Below, piece by piece: positions 7,001 through 10,000 of a stretch of DNA of 10,439 nt. The DNA is from Baffinella frigidus (taxonomy: Eukaryota > Cryptophyceae > Cryptomonadales > Baffinellaceae), in NCBI GenBank assembly GCA_026770585.1, contig MU646804.1, forward strand, positions 100,056 through 110,494. Reading direction: 5' to 3'. The notes beneath the pieces are model-generated. The model made no database searches and was not told where the DNA came from. It saw nothing but the letters and a program-made list of their open reading frames with translations. Position 1 is the stretch's first letter, and each line of letters begins with the position of its first letter. The translations under genes and the position numbers were made by a program.

Positions 7001-10000
7001 CTTCACCCTAACCCCCAAACCCTCAACCCTAACCCCTAACCCCTAAACCCTAAACCCTAAACCCTAAACCCTAAACCCTAAACCTTAAACCTTAAACCAT
7101 AATGCCTGAACGCTAAACGCTAAATCCTATTCTTATACCAGGTGTTCTGTGAGGACGACTGCAACTGCTCCAAGTAAGCCTCAACCCTCCACCCTCCACC
7201 CTCAAACCAGAACCCTCAACCCTCAAACCTGAACCCTCAACCACCAACCTAAACCTACACCAAACACAATAATAAACCCGAAACCCGAAACCCGAAACCC
7301 GAAACCAGGTTCCACCTCTGCGCCGGGCCAGACGACGTATTCGAGTGCTGGCCAACGCCCGGTGGCCCGAACCAATGCGAGAACACAGTGCGTCAGCACT
7401 GCTGGGAAGACTCGCTCGACAACCACATGTCAAACCCTCAACCCTCAACCCTAAACTCTAAACCCTACACCCTAAACCCTAAACCCTACACCCTAAACCC
7501 TAAACCCTAAACCCTAGACCCTAAATCCTAAACCCTAAAACCCAATCCTTGAACCAGATGTCGGCGCCTGCACCCCTCCAACTGCTCCGACACAAACTCC
7601 TCACGCTGCAACTGCACGTGTCCCCCCGGGTGAACCCTAAACCCGAACCCCTAATCCCCAACCCCTAACTCCTAACCCCCGAAACCGTACACCCTAAACT
7701 CTAAACATACGCCCCAAACCCTAAACCATACACTCTGAACCCTAAACCCTAAATCTTAATCCTAAACCCTAAACCCTAAACCCTAAACCCTAAACCCTAA
7801 ACCCTAAACCCTAAACCAGGTTCACCTCTGTGCGGCTCCCTCCGCCTCCGTCTTTTTCTCCAACCAACGAGCCCCTGCCTGGGCCGTGGCTGTGGTATAC
7901 CCTCAGACCCCAAACCCCAAACCCGAAACCCGAAACCCGAAACCCTAACCTCCACACTCTAAACTCTAAAACCTACACCCTAAACCCAAACCCTACACCC
8001 TGAACACTAAACCCTCAAATCTGAACTCTAAAACCTAACCCGAAACAAGGTACTGCATCGAGGAGGAGCGAGACTGTCCTCCGGGTTTCTTCAAATGGCA
8101 GGGAGGTCCGGACCCTAAGACCCTAAACCCCGATTCCAACCAATTCAAATCAAATCGATTCAAATCAAATCAATTCAAACCTGTTGCGAGACAGGTCTGC
8201 ACCCTGCACCCTGCACCCTACACCCTACACCCTACACCCTACACCCTACACCCTACACCCTACACCCTACGCCCTACACCCTACACCCTACACCCTACAC
8301 CCTACACCCTACACCCTCAACCCTCCTTCTCTCTAGAGAGAGAGTCCTTGATTGACAGCGAAGACCAACTGGTCTGGACCACTTCATCACCGAGATGATT
8401 CAGCGGGACGAACTTTGAACCCCCAAACCCCAAACCCTAAACCCCAAACCCAGAGTGCGTAGACATCGACGAGTGTGAGCTGTCACGCTGGATCTGGAAA
8501 GTGATCTGGTAAACCCTAGACCCTGAACAATATACCCTGAACGCGAAACCCGAAACCCTAAACCCTAAACCCTAAACCCTAAACCCCAACCCCTGACCCC
8601 CCTAAACCCTAAACCCTAAACCCTAAACCCTGAACCCTAAACCCTAAACCAGGAAAATCGAGCATCTTCACCACCACCACGACAACGATCCCAACGGGAA
8701 GACAACCAACGGCGAGGACACCACAACCACAACGCCGAAGCCAAACGACGACAGCCAGAACTTCGAAACCACGACGCCTCGGACTTTTGTGGTAAACCCC
8801 AAACCCTTTGATTTACCCCTAGGGGTTCTTTCCCCCATCTCTGAACCCTCATCCACATACCGTCAACCCGAAACTCGAATCAAAGTGATCGACTGGACAC
8901 CTGATCACCGTCGAGCGATGCATGGTCGATTCATTCGTCGGCGTCCTCCAAACCCTAACCACATTGTGAACTACGAACCTTTCATCAAAAGTCAACTTAC
9001 CTGAAGACAATTAACTTGAAGGATTTTTCTAATCCAAATTGGTCACGTAACACCCCAGAATCCGGGGTCAACGAAACCCTCGTAGCCCACCGAGTGGACC
9101 GCAAACCCCAAACAAGGTGATCGACTGGCACCGGGTCGCAGTGCAATTCCTCAAACCCCTATCCAATGAATTTCAAAAGGGATAGTAAAGCAACTCGAAA
9201 TCAGGCGATCGACATCACTTATCGTCAATTCTGTCCTCGACGTCCCCCAAACCCTAAACCCCAACCCCCAAACCCCCCAAAAGGTGATTGATTGGCAGCG
9301 GATCGCTGTCGAGCGGTTCATGATCGATTCCTTCTTTGACGTCTTTTTCGACCTTACCGTCGGAGAAGGTCCACTCGAGACTGGAAGACGGGTTATCTTA
9401 AATGTGAGGTTGTAAATTTAGTACCAGTCACGGGCAGGCTTGGTCACGACCCCGCTCGAATTCGAGCGGGGAATTCGAGCGGGGACGTGACCAAACGCCC
9501 CTATTGTACGAAAAAACATGCTACCACCGTGGAATCGGGTTAACCGACTTGTAAAGTTCAAATTTTAAAATAGTCCCTCTTCCGTCGAGCGGTTCATGAT
9601 CGATTCCTTCTTCGACGTCTTCTTCGACCTTACCGTCGGAGAAGGTCGCCTGACGTCATTTTGACCCCACACCCTATCCCTTAAGTGGCGAGTAGGCTCA
9701 TACGCCCTACGGTAGGGCCCTAGGACCTGCCTAGGACCTCTTGGCCGTCAAATTTGACGGCCTCGCCACGTAAGGGATACTGTCGACCTCACCGTCGGAG
9801 ACGGTCGCCTGAAGTCATTTTGTCGAAAAATATCACTACACAAATGCTTTGTTACACAAATGCTTTATTGCACAAATGTTGAAAGAAATTGAGATTTCTT
9901 CTTTGACGTCTTCTTCGACCTTACCTTCCCCGACGGTGGGTTTAGGGTATGGTTTTTAGTGTTCGGAGTGTAGGTTTCAGGGTTTGGGGTTTAGGATGTC

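Larger units (their letters stand above)
8792..9283 (+). other. Intron 25: decayed tandem copies of exon 26
   Basis: Donor GTG|GTAAACC, acceptor CAAAAG|GTGATT. Holds two recognisable exon-26-like copies (8885-8945, 9117-9150) and perhaps a third weak one near 9204-9250, each beside CCAAACCCTAA sequence. 9040-9070 contains TTGGTCACG and an ACCCC...GGGGT hairpin related to the 9440 palindrome. Confidence 0.65.

Noticed and set aside
8789-9004. 71-aa open frame on + strand
   Set aside because: Starts at the exon 25 donor and runs through a frameshifted exon-26 copy. The acceptor before that copy would give an immediate stop in the gene's phase.
9369-9416. Exon 26 read-through to TAA as the gene end
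   Set aside because: Possible but less likely: it ignores a GAAG|GT donor that is conserved in the 9584 copy, and exon 27 joins in phase with a GC-rich coding end. Kept as an alternative only.
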